64,000 nt of DNA from contig CM057466.1 of NCBI GenBank assembly GCA_030035585.1, positions 59,093,233 through 59,157,232 on the forward strand, given 5' to 3'. Of this stretch, positions 11,478 through 22,072 are shown one piece after another (position 1 is the stretch's first letter; every line of letters begins with the position of its first letter). The notes under the pieces are model-generated. The model worked only from the letters and a program-made list of their open reading frames with translations, was not told the origin of the DNA and made no database searches. The DNA comes from Dugong dugon (taxonomy: Eukaryota; Chordata; Mammalia; Sirenia; Dugongidae). The position numbers and the translations under genes are program-made.

Positions 11478-11692
11478 AAGGTCCTTGGGTGGTGCAAACA
11501 GTTTGTGCTTGGCTACTGACCTAAAGGTTGGTGGTTCAAACCTACCCAGCAGTGCCGAAGAAGAAAGACCTGGCAATCTGCTTTCATAAAGATTACAGCC
11601 AAGAAAACTCTATGGAGCAATTCTACTCTGTAACACACGGGGTCGCCATGAGTTAGAATCGACTGGATAGCAATGGGTTTGGTTTTTTGGTA
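11478..11692 (+). mobile_element. AfroSINE-type SINE (long form)
   Basis: A diverged head ('ggctactgacctaaaggttg'), the long-form middle block 'gaagaaagacctggcaatct' with 'aaagattacagcc', and a well-kept tail 'atgagttagaatcgactgg' followed by 'ggtttggttttttgg'. Confidence 0.9.
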
Positions 11693-11764
11693 GCATCTCT
11701 TGAACACTCGGTAAGTGCCATACGCTGTGTCAAACCCCTTGCCTGCACAATCTCATTCTATCCA

Positions 11765-11880
11765 AACCATAACCTTGAGAGTCCACTTAGCACAGGAGAA
11801 AACTGAGACTCAGAGATTGAAGCTCCAAGATCATGCAGCCAGTCCTCAGAGAACTCTGACTCACATCTAGGGTCTCGCCT
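11765..11880 (-). mobile_element. MIR fragment
   Basis: Reverse MIR core ('aaaactgagactcagagatt', 'aagatcatgcagccagt'). Confidence 0.65.
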
Positions 11881-12829
11881 GCACTGAGTGCAGAAAGTAG
11901 AACCCAAAGGAGAAATGCCACATCTGTTCATTATTATTTTATTTCTTTATTTATGGCATTCTCAAAGACAAATTAAAGCTGACAAGCGTATATTCCAAGA
12001 GTGTAACAAAGAGGGACCACCCGTCTAATCCATTCATTCTCTCTGAGACCCAGACAGCAGCCATCCGTTTCCTGCTTGGTTTCAATGACATTGTGACGAT
12101 GGGGAAGGAGAGTGTCGGAATATCTGGGGGACTTTGATTTGTGCTTTCATTTGTACATTGTACATTCAAAAAGGGTTTGGAAAAAGTTGTAAAACACCAG
12201 ACTACAATAAAGTCATGTTTCCTCCAAGAAGTGTTCTTATGATCATAGACGGAAGCTTTTCAAATTAGGGGTAAACTTAGCTACTTAAAGATGGCTGGAC
12301 AAATTAACATACTTATAAGAGAAAATTGAGCCAAAGACTATGGTTGAAAATAGCAATTAATCACCAAAATAACCTCATTCAGGCTGTTGCTCTCCCTGAT
12401 TGTCCAGGGCTGACACACAGGACTATGGCTTTCCTGGAACTGTTCTTGCCCCAGCACTGAGCTTTGAAATGCAGCTAAAGCACGAGTGAGCTTAATGGCT
12501 TCAGCCCAGCTTTGATCCTCCTGATCCTCTCTTGCTTGAAGGGTCATCTGCACACAGATAGAAAAACACCATGTAATTCTCTAAAATCCAAGGACTAAAA
12601 TATCACCTAAACCCCACATCTTCTTTCAAAAGCATACTTTCAAAGGCGTCTTAGTCACCCAAGATATAACCAGCTTTCAATTATGTGACTCACACAGTTA
12701 ACAGCTCTTAGCTGTCTGTAGTTGACAGCGGGTAATCACTGTCGGAGCTAGCTTTCATTATTTGCACCTAAGTAATTGATGGAGAGTCTCTTAGGGACTA
12801 TAGAGTGGCAGGTTCTATAATTTAAAAAA
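11881..12829. other. Low-repeat sequence
   Basis: No gene or confident repeat. The minus-strand frames at 11951-12169 and 12338-12553 lack domains. Confidence 0.4.
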
Positions 12830-13003
12830 AATGGTTGCTATCAAGTTGATTCCAACTAATGGTGACCCCATGTGTGTCATAGGGTTTTCAGTGGCTGATT
12901 TTTTGGAAGTAGATTGCCAGGCCTTTCTTCCAAGCCACCTCTGGGTAGATTGAAACCTCCAACCTTTTGGTTAGCAGCCATTTGCACCATCCAGGGACTC
13001 CAG
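12830..13003 (-). mobile_element. AfroSINE-type SINE (long form)
   Basis: Reverse-oriented. The tail motif 'caagttgattccaactaatg' is at left, the middle block 'tttggaagtagattgccagg' is present, and the head 'ccaaccttttggttagcagc' is at right. First of three same-orientation SINEs in 520 bp. Confidence 0.9.
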
Positions 13004-13014
13004 ATTCTACAATA

Positions 13015-13172
13015 CGGTATACCCATTGCCGTCGAGCCGATTCTGACTCATACTGACCCTATAGGACAGAATAGAACTGCCCCATAGGGTTTCCGAGGAG
13101 TGGCTGGTGGATTTGAACTGCTGACCTTTTGGTTAGCAGCCAAGCTCTCAACCACTGCTCCCCCAGGGCTCC
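13015..13172 (-). mobile_element. AfroSINE-type SINE (short form)
   Basis: Reverse-oriented, from 'cccattgccgtcgagccga' to 'ccccagggctcc'. It is flanked by 'acaata' at 13009-13014 and 13173-13178. It is well preserved and probably among the younger copies. Confidence 0.92.
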
Positions 13173-13235
13173 ACAATAGGGCACACTTAAACCAAATGTT
13201 GCATATCCCAGGCTTCCAAAGGAGGATACAGTATG

Positions 13236-13350
13236 TTGCTGTTATTGCTTTTAGTTGTCATCGAGTCAATTGTAACTCATGGCAACCCCGTGTGTGCAGA
13301 GTAGAACTGCTCCATAGGGTTTTCAAGGCTGTGACCTTTCAAGGCCTATA
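13236..13350 (-). mobile_element. Truncated AfroSINE-type SINE
   Basis: Only the 3' half is kept ('gtcatcgagtcaattgtaac', 'gcagagtagaactgctccat'). The tRNA head is missing. Confidence 0.85.
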
Positions 13351-13509
13351 ACAGGTCAGAGACATTGGTTGGCATTTTTCTTTCAGGTATCAAACTATTC
13401 CTCATCTGTAACTGGGGGGTAGTGTTAATTCTATAAATGTGGAAGTGCCACGGAGCTTCTCGTGAGCTCTCTTCTCTATGCACACTCTCTTCTCTCATGA
13501 ACCCCAAAT

Positions 13510-13872
13510 TCATGTGTATCCAACTGCCTACTTTTTATCTCCACTTAGACATTAACTAGGCACCTTAAACCTAATATGCCCAAATCTAAACTGTTTATTC
13601 ACCCAAAGCGGTTCATTTTCCAATTGTCCTAATTTCAGTAAATAGTGTCACCATCTACCCGGTTGCCCAAGCGCAAAACCTATGAGTCCTCTCTGATTCT
13701 TCCAGCAAGTCCCTTCCGCTCCCTGCATACATCTAAATCTGTCCACATGTTTCCATTTTCTCTATCACCCCCATCAGACCATCCATCTTTCTCCTTGGTG
13801 TCCTCAGTGGGCTCCCTGCATCAGCTTGAACTCCCCTATAAGTCACTCCTCACTGTGCAGCCACAGTGATTT
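13510..13872. repeat. Ancient interspersed repeat, family unresolved
   Basis: Phrases such as 'accatctacccggttgccca' and 'gagtcctctctgattcttcc' recur in mammalian repeat DNA. The small + frame at 13645-13869 is not taken as a gene. Ends in a T-run (13873-13895). Confidence 0.35.
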
Positions 13873-14349
13873 TTTTGTCTTTTTTTTTTTTTTAGTGTAT
13901 CGGACAGATCATGTCTATCAAGAAAAAAATCTTTATTAAGAAGTAAATGTTAGAGACACTTATTACAATGTATGTGTTAGAGCCATTTATTTCAATCAGG
14001 CCTGAAGGGAGAAAGGCAAAGTCCTGATAATTTCTTAGAAAAAAAAAAATTAATGACCAAATGTAGAGTGAGTCTCAGTCTGACACAAAGGCACCTTCAT
14101 TCACCGTGGGTCAGGAGTTACAGTCTAAGGATCTTCAATTCAAATGTCCTATCAATAGCCTTTCTCTTTATCAATTAGAGATAAAAGACTTTACAACCCA
14201 AAGCCTTATCTCCTCCCTACCATCCCGGCCCACCACCACGGAGTCAAGTTTCTCACCCTTCTGAGGTTCTTTGCTAACAACTGCTCTAATAGGTCTGCCG
14301 TCTCTTGCTTCCGCATAATTTTTAATAACCTTGTTCTAAAAGTCCTATC

Positions 14350-14765
14350 GAAATTACAGGGCTCCAGCAATTCCACTCCTAGGTATATGCCCCAAAGACT
14401 TGAAAGCAGGGACTCAAACAGAAACCTGTGCACCAATGTTCATTGCAGCACTATTCACACCCAAGTGTCCATCAACAGATGACTGGATAACCAAAATGTG
14501 GTATATACAAACAATGGAATATTGTTCAGCCATAAGGAAAAACGAAGCTCTGATACATGCTGCAACGTGGATGAACATTATGCCTGAAAACATTATGTTA
14601 AGTGAAATAAGCCAGACACAAAAAGACAGATGTTGTATTATTTCACTTATATAAAATATCTAGAATGAGCAAATGCATAAAGACAGAAAGTAGATTAGTG
14701 GTTAACAGGGCGTGGGAGAGCTAGGAATAGGAAATGACTGCTTAATAGGTACTATTTAGGGTATC
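14350..14765 (+). mobile_element. Old L1 3' part, first segment
   Basis: ORF2 C-terminal region: 'ccagcaattccactcctagg', 'catcaacagatgactggata', 'aatggaatattgttcagcca'. The frame at 14400-14654 is part of it. An LTR interrupts the element at 14766. Confidence 0.85.
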
Positions 14766-15068
14766 TGTAATGGTTAATGTTATGTGTTAACTTTGCTAGA
14801 CCATGATTCACAGTACTGTGCGGTGTCCTCCATTTTGTGAGCTGATGTAATTATCCTCTATTTTGTGATACTATATAATTATCTTCCATTTTATGTGTTG
14901 TAAATCCTAACCTCTGTATGTTAATGAGGCAGGATTAGTATGGAGTGTATCCTGAGTCACAGCTTGACTCAAGTCCCACCCTTACTCAAGTTCCACCCTT
15001 GCTCAATCCAGACCCTTCACACCCTTAATCTGATGTAAGGGGAGTTTCCTTGGGGTTGTGACCTGTAC

Positions 15069-15117
<49 letters not shown>

Positions 15118-15498
15118 ATGCTCTGGCAAGGGTCTCCCTTGCTCTGGATCCTGCATCAGGCTCACACCATCTGACTTGTGGTTCTTGGGACTTAAACTAG
15201 TAGCCTGCCATCTGACCTGCTGATTTTGGGATTTGCCAGCTTCTGCAGCCCCGTGAGACAGCAGCCTGTCGTCTTGACCTTGCCAATTGTGGGTTCAGCA
15301 GCCCCTCCAACCACATGTGTCAGGAGAAGACTCCAGCCTGATATCTGACCCACAGACTTGGGACTTGCCAACCTCTCCAACTGTATGAGCCATTTCCTTG
15401 AAATAAATCTCTCTCTCTCTCTCTATATATATATGTATATACATACACTTACATAAGCACATACACACTTCACTGGTTTTGCTTCTCTGCCTAAGACG
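14766..15498 (+). mobile_element. LTR (ERVL-type) inserted in L1
   Basis: Begins 'tgtaatggttaatgttatg' and ends near 'tctgcctaagacg'. The flanks gtatc (14761-14765) and gtacc (15499-15503) are a 5-bp duplication with one mismatch. It contains a 44-bp (AT)n run. The L1 resumes directly after it, so the LTR is younger than the L1. The start resembles the reverse complement of the end of the LTR at 62682-63160. Confidence 0.75.
15072..15115. repeat. (AT)n microsatellite
   Basis: Uninterrupted AT dinucleotide repeat, 44 bp, within the LTR. Likely polymorphic and cruciform-prone. A second CT/AT mixed run lies at 15409-15440. Confidence 0.97.
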
Positions 15499-15572
15499 GT
15501 ACCCAAAAGTTTTTGTGTGGGGTGATGAAAGTGTTTTGGAAATAAATAGTGGTGATGGTTGCAAAAAAAAAA
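15499..15572 (+). mobile_element. Old L1 3' part, second segment
   Basis: L1 3'UTR continuation: 'ggtgatgaaagtgttttgga', 'aatagtggtgatggttgc', ending in A-run 15561-15572. Confidence 0.75.
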
Positions 15573-15699
15573 AAACCTCATAGTTTTCTCTTTCTACGTT
15601 GAAGAATGTGAGATTTACAATTCCCGGTGTCCACATGCTTAAGATCACTGTGTGGTTTCACTTTGTTTACAAAACTCCTTATTCTAACCGTCCAGGCCC

Positions 15700-15905
15700 T
15701 GGGACACGGCCCTCCAGCCACCTGGTGAAAGTAATCTTCCCCAAACCACAGCTCACCCTCCAGCCACACTACCTGCCCTCACCTTCTACACACTCCCAAT
15801 TATTCCGTAGAATTGTTTCCTTTCTTTTGCCTGAATGCTCTTCCTTGCCTCTTTTCATGGCTGATCCTTCAGGTCTCAAAATAAATGTCACTTCCGGATG
15901 ACCTA
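15700..15905 (+). mobile_element. L2 LINE remnant
   Basis: Carries the L2 3' signature 'cctgaatgctcttccttgcc' and 'atccttcaggtctcaaaata'. No coding potential. Confidence 0.6.
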
Positions 15906-16439
15906 TATCTGCTAAGAACGTGTTCCCCTTCAAGCACAGAAACCCAGCCTAACTGGAGCATAAGAAAACTAGTTTCATTTTCTTACATGAGACATCTTGA
16001 GAGGCAGTGACTGGCTTTGGTTCAGCTGTTCATGGGGTCACCAGGGACTCAGCCCAGCCTTTAGACATTCATCTTCATGCTTGCTGTTTCTGCTCCCAAG
16101 GAGGCTGTTGCCAGTGCAAATGGCTCATTCATTATGTGTGAGGCAGGAAACATGGGGGGAAGGGAAAAAGGCCTTCTCCTCACCAGGCAGAAATGGAAGC
16201 CTCACTGCAGCCCACCCTCAGCAGACTTTTCCTTCCATCTCACTGGTCTCTTGCCTTCTTTAAACCAGTTATTAGCTGAGGGGAGTGAGATGACCATAAC
16301 TGATTTAGACCAATCGTGATTCATCCCTAGGAATGGGCCTCCACATGAGCAACGAATCCCCATATGCCACCTGAAAGCGCTAGGAGAGAAGAGGAGAGGG
16401 AATGGAGGGGGTGGCTTGGTGGGTAGGTGCTGGGCAGGG
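15906..16439. other. Low-repeat sequence
   Basis: No supportable gene. The overlapping + frames at 15997-16319 have no domain. Confidence 0.4.
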
Positions 16440-16565
16440 TCCCCACCTCAGCCCATTCACTTTCTATTGTGTTACTCTATTTATGTCTTTTATGGCAGCA
16501 GCCGTATCCTATACGGCCTTGTATGTTTATGTATTTACTTGTTTATTGCCTGTCTTCCCCACTTG
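16440..16565 (+). mobile_element. L2 remnant, first segment
   Basis: L2-like 'atttacttgtttattgcctg' and 'cttccccacttg'. It continues at 16859 after an RTE insertion. Confidence 0.6.
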
Positions 16566-16858
16566 CTCCCATCTCATGCTCCTTAGAAGTAAGAATGGCG
16601 AGACTTTTTCTCACGTAATTCGGACACGTTACTCGTAGGGACCAATCGCTGGAGAAGGACATCAAGCTTGGTAAAGTAGAGGGTCAGTGAAACAGAGGAA
16701 GACCCTCAACGAGATGGACTGACACAGTGGCTACAACAATGGGCTCAAACCTAGCAATGATTGTGAGGATGGCACAGGACTGGGCAACGTTTCCTTCTGT
16801 TGTACACAGGGTCACTATGAGTCAGAACCAACTGGATGGCATCTAACAACAACAACCG
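16566..16858 (+). mobile_element. 5'-truncated RTE (BovB-like) fragment
   Basis: Matches the 3' 290 bp of the RTE at 39998-43142: 'aatggcgagactttttctca', 'caatgggctcaaacctagca', tail 'atgagtcagaaccaactgg' and 'aacaacaacaac'. The 7-bp duplication 'ccacttg' lies at 16559-16565 and 16859-16865. It splits an L2, so it is younger. Confidence 0.88.
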
Positions 16859-16970
16859 CCACTTGAAGAGAGGCTACATGAGGGCAGGGATCTTGTCTAT
16901 CCTGTTCACAAGTGCATCCTTAGTGCCTGGCAGCCAACAAATGTCTTATTAGATCAATGAATAAAAATAC
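16859..16970 (+). mobile_element. L2 remnant, second segment
   Basis: L2 3' end: 'catgagggcagggatcttg', 'agtgcctggcagccaacaaa', 'agatcaatgaataaaa'. Confidence 0.65.
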
Positions 16971-17039
16971 CTACTCTCACTTCTGGACTACTCAGTCCAT
17001 ATCAGCTGCTTTGCCTATGTTAGCAGATTTATATTCTTA

Positions 17040-17190
17040 ACAACTTCCATGGGCCATATTAGTCTCTCCATCTAGCAAATGGAAAAAAAAACAAAAACTG
17101 AGGCTGAGAAAAGGTTTAAATAACTTGCAAAGATTTCACAGTAAGTGGCAGGGTTTGGGGTTGAGCTCCAGCATCCAAGCTCCAGGCCGA
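17040..17190 (-). mobile_element. MIR fragment
   Basis: Reverse MIR core: 'aataacttgcaaagatttca', 'cagtaagtggcagggttt'. Confidence 0.65.
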
Positions 17191-17230
17191 AGTGATCCTT
17201 TGTTAGCTAAGTGTTTTGTGCCAAGGATGT

Positions 17231-17582
17231 TGTTCCTGTTTTTGTTAGCTGTTGTCGAGTCAGCCCTTAAATTATGGCGACCTCATACACAATGGAATGA
17301 AACGTTGCCCAGCTTGTGCCGTCCCCATGATGAGCTGCGGATCAGACCGTTAAGACCTATGAGGGTTTTTCACTGGCTGATTTTCAGAAGTAGATCACCA
17401 GGTCTTTCATTCTAGGCTGTCTTAGTCTGGAAGCTCTGCTGAAACCTGTTCAAGCTCATAGAAACACAAAAGCCTCCACTGACGGACGGGCGGCAGCTGC
17501 GCATGAGGTGCGTTGTCTGGGAATCAAACATGGGTCTCCCGCATGGAAGGTGAGAATTCTATCACTGAAACACCCACGCCAC
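17231..17582 (-). mobile_element. SINE with tRNA-Gly-like head (copy 1)
   Basis: Read on the minus strand, the head is 'gcgtgggtgtttcagtgata' followed by 'gaattctcaccttccatgcg' and a B-box-like 'tgtttgattcc'. That follows tRNA-Gly(GCC) closely and is unlike the common SINE head in this window. The tail carries the RTE-like 'gttgtcgagtc' segment. A perfect 11-bp target duplication 'gccaaggatgt' lies at 17220-17230 and 17583-17593. Confidence 0.88.
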
Positions 17583-17912
17583 GCCAAGGATGTAGCAGTT
17601 GCCTGTATCACACCCTCTCGGCCCAACTATGTTTTCAGTTGCAGCCATGGTGAACAATTCCTGAAGAGTCATTGTCACTTTGAGCTGACAGTGTCTAGTA
17701 CTCTTTATGCCTCAACTCTACCAGAGCCCACATGCCCGTACAAGTGCAGACAGGCTACCTCCTGGAGTGCTCCTCTACCAACAGGAGACGGAAGCTGGTA
17801 GATAAATCCTCCAGCCTCTGTACTGAGGTGGACAATTCTGGAATTCTGTAGCTCCTTAGAGTCCCAGTGGAATAGAATCCCTCCTCCATTGCCTATTGTC
17901 CATTGCCTCATA
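17583..17912. other. Low-repeat sequence
   Basis: Nothing supportable. The frame at 17508-17801 starts within a SINE and has no domain. Confidence 0.4.
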
Positions 17913-18382
17913 TGGTAGGCAGAATAATGCCCCCCCAAAGACGTTCATGGTCTAGCCCCGGAACCTGTGAGTATACTACCTTTCACGGCAAAAGGGACTT
18001 TGCAAATGTGATTAAATTAAGGACGTTAAGGCAGGTAGATTACCTGGTTGGGCTTAATCTAATTACATGGGCCCATAAAAGCAGAGGCTCTTTCCCAGCT
18101 GTGGTCAGAAAGAGATATGATGATGAAAAAGGGTCAGAGAGATAGCGACTTGCTGACTTGGAACACGGAGGAAGGGGAGCTGCAAGCAAGGAACGCAGGC
18201 AGCCTGTAGAAACTGGAAAAGGGAAGGATAAGGATTCCCCTCTAGGGACTCCAGAAAGGATTTTAGCCCAGTGAGACCCGTATTGGACTTTGGACCTACA
18301 ACATGCAAGATAATAAACTTGTGTTGTGTTAAGCCACTAAGTTGGTGGTGATTTGTTACAGCAACAATAGATAACTAATACA
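17913..18382 (+). mobile_element. MLT1-like solo LTR (ERVL-MaLR)
   Basis: Classic MLT1 features in order: a C-run after 'agaataatgc', 'gggactttgcaaatgtgatt', 'aattaaggacgttaaggcag', 'ggcccataaaagcagaggct', then the 3' end 'ataataaacttgtgttgtgt', 'taagccactaagttggtgg' and 'gataactaataca'. Length 470 bp. No target duplication that I can assign. No viral genes. Confidence 0.85.
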
Positions 18383-18394
18383 TACACACACAAA

Positions 18395-18591
18395 AAAGTT
18401 GATGTTGAGTCTTTCGACTCAGTGACGCCATGTGTGTCAGAGGAGAACGGTGCTCCACAGGGTTTTCAATGACTGATGTTTTGGAAGCAGATCACTAGGC
18501 CTTTTTTCTGAGGCACCTCTGGGTGGACTTGAACTGCCAACCTTTCAGTTAGCAGCTGAGGGCTTAACTGTTTGTGCCACTCAGGAATGCC
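18395..18591 (-). mobile_element. AfroSINE-type SINE (long form)
   Basis: Reverse-oriented, with 'tttggaagcagatcactagg', 'ggcacctctgggtggacttg' and 'tttcagttagcagctgagg'. Confidence 0.9.
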
Positions 18592-18599
18592 AACTAACA

Positions 18600-19174
18600 C
18601 ACACACCCCTTAATAATATGCCCTTACATTGATTTTTCTCTCCTTCTCTGTCTCTCCTCATTCCCTAACTCCTTCTTCCCAGGATAATAATTACCTGTGC
18701 CCAAGCCCTTGTCCCAGGTGCTGTTTACAAGGATGCCCAAACAAAGATGATACACTTTTTATGGACCTTTGTAGTTCTCATATCCAACTACCCGCACATC
18801 CCCTACCCAGCCTTCAGTGATCCTGGAATTGATTTAGGAAGCAGCTAAGATTCTTCAAACTCCAAGCTTCTAGGCAAGTTTACAAGTTTTTATAAGCCTA
18901 TACTTTTCTCAGATGAATAACTAGTATACTCTTGGCTTCTGGTAATTTAAGAATTGCATGATCATTTCAAAGTACATATTTTATTGATTGATTATTATTT
19001 ATTTCTACATGTTGTCACCATGATTTACGCTACTTGGAAGGAACTTGATGTCTTAAAGAAACATTATGAAAATGGAATGCAGTAAGGCTATTTTAATTGA
19101 GCTAAGATCTTCTGAAAATGTACCAGTCTATACTGCCTGATGAGGAAACCGATACTGTTAAGGAAATAACAGTG
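18600..19174. other. Low-repeat sequence
   Basis: No gene seen. Confidence 0.4.
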
Positions 19175-19185
19175 ACCACCTGTAT

Positions 19186-19346
19186 TCAAAAAACTCATCA
19201 CCGTCGAGTCGATTCCCACTCACAGCGACCCTATAGGACAGAGTAGAACTGCCCCATAGGGTTTCCAACGAGCGGCTGGTGGATTCAAACTGCTGACCTT
19301 TTGATTAGCAGCCTGAGATCTTAACCACTGCACCGCCAGGGCTCCA
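19186..19346 (-). mobile_element. AfroSINE-type SINE (short form)
   Basis: Reverse-oriented, well preserved ('caccgtcgagtcgattccca', 'caccgccagggctcc'). Perfect 11-bp duplication 'accacctgtat' at 19175-19185 and 19347-19357. Confidence 0.94.
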
Positions 19347-19357
19347 ACCACCTGTAT

Positions 19358-19727
19358 GAGAAAGAACAATATCATTAAAAGTGTTCAGCACAGGCGGCAT
19401 TGCTGTGTATGTGTATACAATAGACATTTGTTCAGCTTCCTCTTGTTCTTAAATCCTCAAGAATACATTAGTGTGTCCTTAAAGGTATTCTAACTTGTAT
19501 GCAGGAGGTGTGCAGTAATGTCAAGACAGTATGAATTCCAAGAGATGGCATAAGATCTAGTGGTGTGGGCCAGGCAAGAATCTTACACAGCATCACCGAG
19601 CTCCTAGCCCCCTCAAAGTTTCTTTGTAACACTTTTTTCCAGTACCTCTTGTTAGCCTGCTAATGTCTGAAGAGCTGGAGGTCGTTACACTTTACAAGGA
19701 TTAGTAGCAAAATGCTACTGGAAGTCA
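19358..19727. other. Low-repeat sequence
   Basis: No supportable feature. Confidence 0.4.
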
Positions 19728-19962
19728 TGTTGTTTTCAGTTGCCATCAAGTCAGCTCTGACCTTACATGTAACAGAACATAATGGCGCCTAGTCCCGTGT
19801 CATCTTCATGGACGCTGGCATGTCTGAGTCCATTGTTGTGGTTATTGTGTCGATCCATCTTACTGACAGTTTCCCTTGTTTGTCCTTCCCTTTACCAAAC
19901 ATGATGCCCTTTTCTAGCGACTGATTTTTCCTGATGATGTGTCCAGAGTAAGAGAGTCGTAG
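19728..19962 (-). mobile_element. 5'-truncated RTE fragment
   Basis: Reverse complement of the RTE 3' end: 'cagttgccatcaagtcagct', 'cgatccatcttactgacagt', 'accaaacatgatgccctttt'. More diverged than the copy at 44236-44782. Confidence 0.8.
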
Positions 19963-20521
19963 GCGACAGGAAATCTAGTTCTACCGCAGAAATTCTCTTG
20001 TGTGCATATATCTTCCTTAAGAAAGGGATGTCTATAGACAGCAGGTCAGGCAGTATCTCCCTGGCCTCCCTGAGTGGGTGGTGGGAGCTGCTCAGCTTTA
20101 GGGACAGAACATGCTGCTGCAGGTAGCAGGCTGACGTCACCCAGGCTGCCCTTCCTGCAGCCACCAATGCTTCGTCTCACCTCTCAATACAGTGCGTCTT
20201 TAGAAAGTGTGGTCTCTCAAAGCAAAAGGTTGTTCAAAGGAGACAGAATCTGCATCTAATTAGATGGCAAGTAAATAAGCATATAAATATCACCATCCCT
20301 CCACCCCTGTCGAAAGTCACCAGGAGGGCTACAGGTGCTGGTTTCCCTGCCTCACAGGATCAGCTTTAGATAAAACGAGGGACTGAACCTGACAGCAGAT
20401 TCAAGAGAAGCAGGGGAGAGGCTGCGCCTTGACAATGCCCTGCTCCAAGATGTTGCATAGACTAGAGAGGGCCATGGACTAAGGGCTTGGATTTATATAA
20501 GTTTGTGAGCCTAAGGCAAAG
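19963..20521. other. Low-repeat sequence
   Basis: No gene supported. Frames on both strands at 19892-20259 overlap and have no domain. Confidence 0.4.
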
Positions 20522-20523
20522 GT

Positions 20524-20712
20524 GGAGTCCCTGGGTGATGCAAATGATTAATACATTAGGCTGCGAGTTCAACTCCAACCAGAGGCCCCTCAGAAGAAAG
20601 ACCTGGTGATCTACTTCCAAAAAATCAGCCATTGAAAACCCTATGGCGCACAGTTCTATCTGACACACATGGGGTCACCATGAGTCAGAATCGATTCCAT
20701 GATAACTGGTAA
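20524..20712 (+). mobile_element. AfroSINE-type SINE (long form)
   Basis: Head 'ggagtccctgggtgatgcaa', middle block 'agaagaaagacctggtgatc' and 'tccaaaaaatcagccattg', tail 'atgagtcagaatcgattcc'. The purine tract follows at once and may be an expanded tail. Confidence 0.9.
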
Positions 20713-20717
20713 GACAA

Positions 20718-20838
20718 AGGCAGGGAGGGAGGGAGGGGAGAAGGGGGAAAGATGGAAAGGAAGTAGGGAGAGAGAAGGGAAGGGGGGAAGAATGGAAAGA
20801 GAGAAGGAAGGGAGGGAAGAAAAGGAGAGGAAAGAAAC
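20718..20838 (+). repeat. Purine tract with G-quadruplex motif
   Basis: About 120 bp almost purely A/G on the + strand, made of GGGA, GAAG and GAGA runs. Positions 20723-20738 read GGGAGGGAGGGAGGGG, a canonical four-run G-quadruplex motif. Minus-strand open frames here (20656-21024) are low-complexity Ser/Pro/Leu artefacts. Confidence 0.95.
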
Positions 20839-21289
20839 AAAGGCCCTGTGCAGAATCTGGAACTGGTTGTGAACAAAAGTTTGAGATGTGTAATCTGTCT
20901 CTGGGGCCTCACCATCTCTCCTTATTGAGATGTGAACGGCCCTCCCTCCCTCACAGCACACTGATCTTCCCAGGGCCCCCACCTGTGGTAACTTGAGTCG
21001 AGTCAGGTAGTGTCTCAATTCCAACCTTTCCTCGTTCTCGCCAACATCAGCCTATCCTGCATGGCATCCTGTTCTCTACGCCCTGAGGTCTGCCTGGTGA
21101 CAGATGGGTAGTGACGGACAAATAAATAAGTAACAGAAATTATTAGCTAGCTAACGTGTCACATCTCCTAAAGAAAAGTTTCTCTCTTCAGATATAGCTA
21201 TACAAACACGCCTCACTTCAACATTGACTCCACCATGGTTTGTGCCACCAAGGGCCCAGGCCAAGCACAGTCCCACCTCCAGGTCACTG
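20839..21289. other. Low-repeat sequence
   Basis: No gene or confident repeat seen. Confidence 0.4.
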
Positions 21290-21491
21290 TGTAGCCTGCT
21301 CTCTCTTGCCAAGAGCTTGGTGTGGTTCTCTCACTTCATGAGGGTCTCTACTTAAAGCCATCTCCTTAGAAAGAACTTTCCTGTCTGTACTACCTTAGAT
21401 TGTACCGCCATCAATCTATATCCCCTTATCCTACCTTAGTTTACTTTGTCACGTCATTGCTTAATCACTATGGAACTTTATATCTTTATCT
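21290..21491 (+). mobile_element. L2 remnant, first segment
   Basis: L2-like 'tccttagaaagaactttcct' and 'tttactttgtcacgtcattg'. An RTE derivative then interrupts it. Confidence 0.5.
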
Positions 21492-22072
21492 CTTACCACT
21501 CGTCTGTCAGTTTGTTGTACTGTGGTGGCTTGCCTGTTGCTATGATGCTGGAAGCTGTGCCACTGGCATTTCAAATACCAGTGGGGTCACCCATGGTGGA
21601 CAGGTTTCAGCAGAGATTCCAGATTAAGGCAGGCTAGGAAGAAAGACTTGGTGATCTAATTCTGAAAATCAGCCTGTGAAAACCCTACGGATCACAACAG
21701 AATGTTGTCCTGTATAGTGCTGGAGTATGAGCCTCCTGGATTTGAAGGCACTCAGAATACACCATGGCCACAACAATGGGCTCAGAGCATACCAACTATC
21801 ATGAGGATGATGCAGGACTGGAGCCCTGGTGGCGCAGTGGTTAAGGGCTACAGCTGCTAACCAAAAGGTTGGCAGTTTGAATCCACCAGCTGCTCCTTGG
21901 AAACCCTATGGGGTGGTTCTACTCTGTCCTGTAGGGTCACTATGAGTTGGAATCGACTCGACAGCAACTGGTTTGGTTTTGAGTTTTGGTTTGGTCCAGG
22001 ACCAGGCAACATTTTGTTCTGTTGTACATGGGTCACCATGAGTTGAAGCCAACTCCATGGCAACTAACAACA
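21492..22072 (+). mobile_element. Internally deleted RTE derivative (copy A)
   Basis: The 5' part ('ctgtcagtttgttgtactg', 'gggtcacccatggtggacag') matches the first 250-300 bp of the RTE at 39998-43142. After 'ggccacaacaatgggctca' it jumps to the RTE 3' end ('caggcaacattttgttctgt', 'atgagttgaagccaactcc'). All endonuclease/RT sequence is missing. A SINE sits inside at 21820-21998. The same junction recurs at 50685-51470. Confidence 0.85.
21820..21998 (+). mobile_element. AfroSINE-type SINE inside the RTE derivative
   Basis: Well preserved short form: 'ggagccctggtggcgcagtg', 'atgagttggaatcgactcg', then 'ggtttggttttgag'. Host flanks 'caggact' and 'caggacc' suggest a 6-7-bp target duplication. 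Confidence 0.92.

Noticed and set aside
14766-15498. A complete provirus
   Set aside because: Only one LTR and no internal genes; the flanking sequence is L1. The same holds for 1341, 17913, 23538, 37272, 56092 and 62682.
20656-21024. 122-residue minus-strand frame rich in Ser, Pro, Leu and Phe
   Set aside because: Generated by the purine tract at 20718-20838 plus a SINE end; low complexity.
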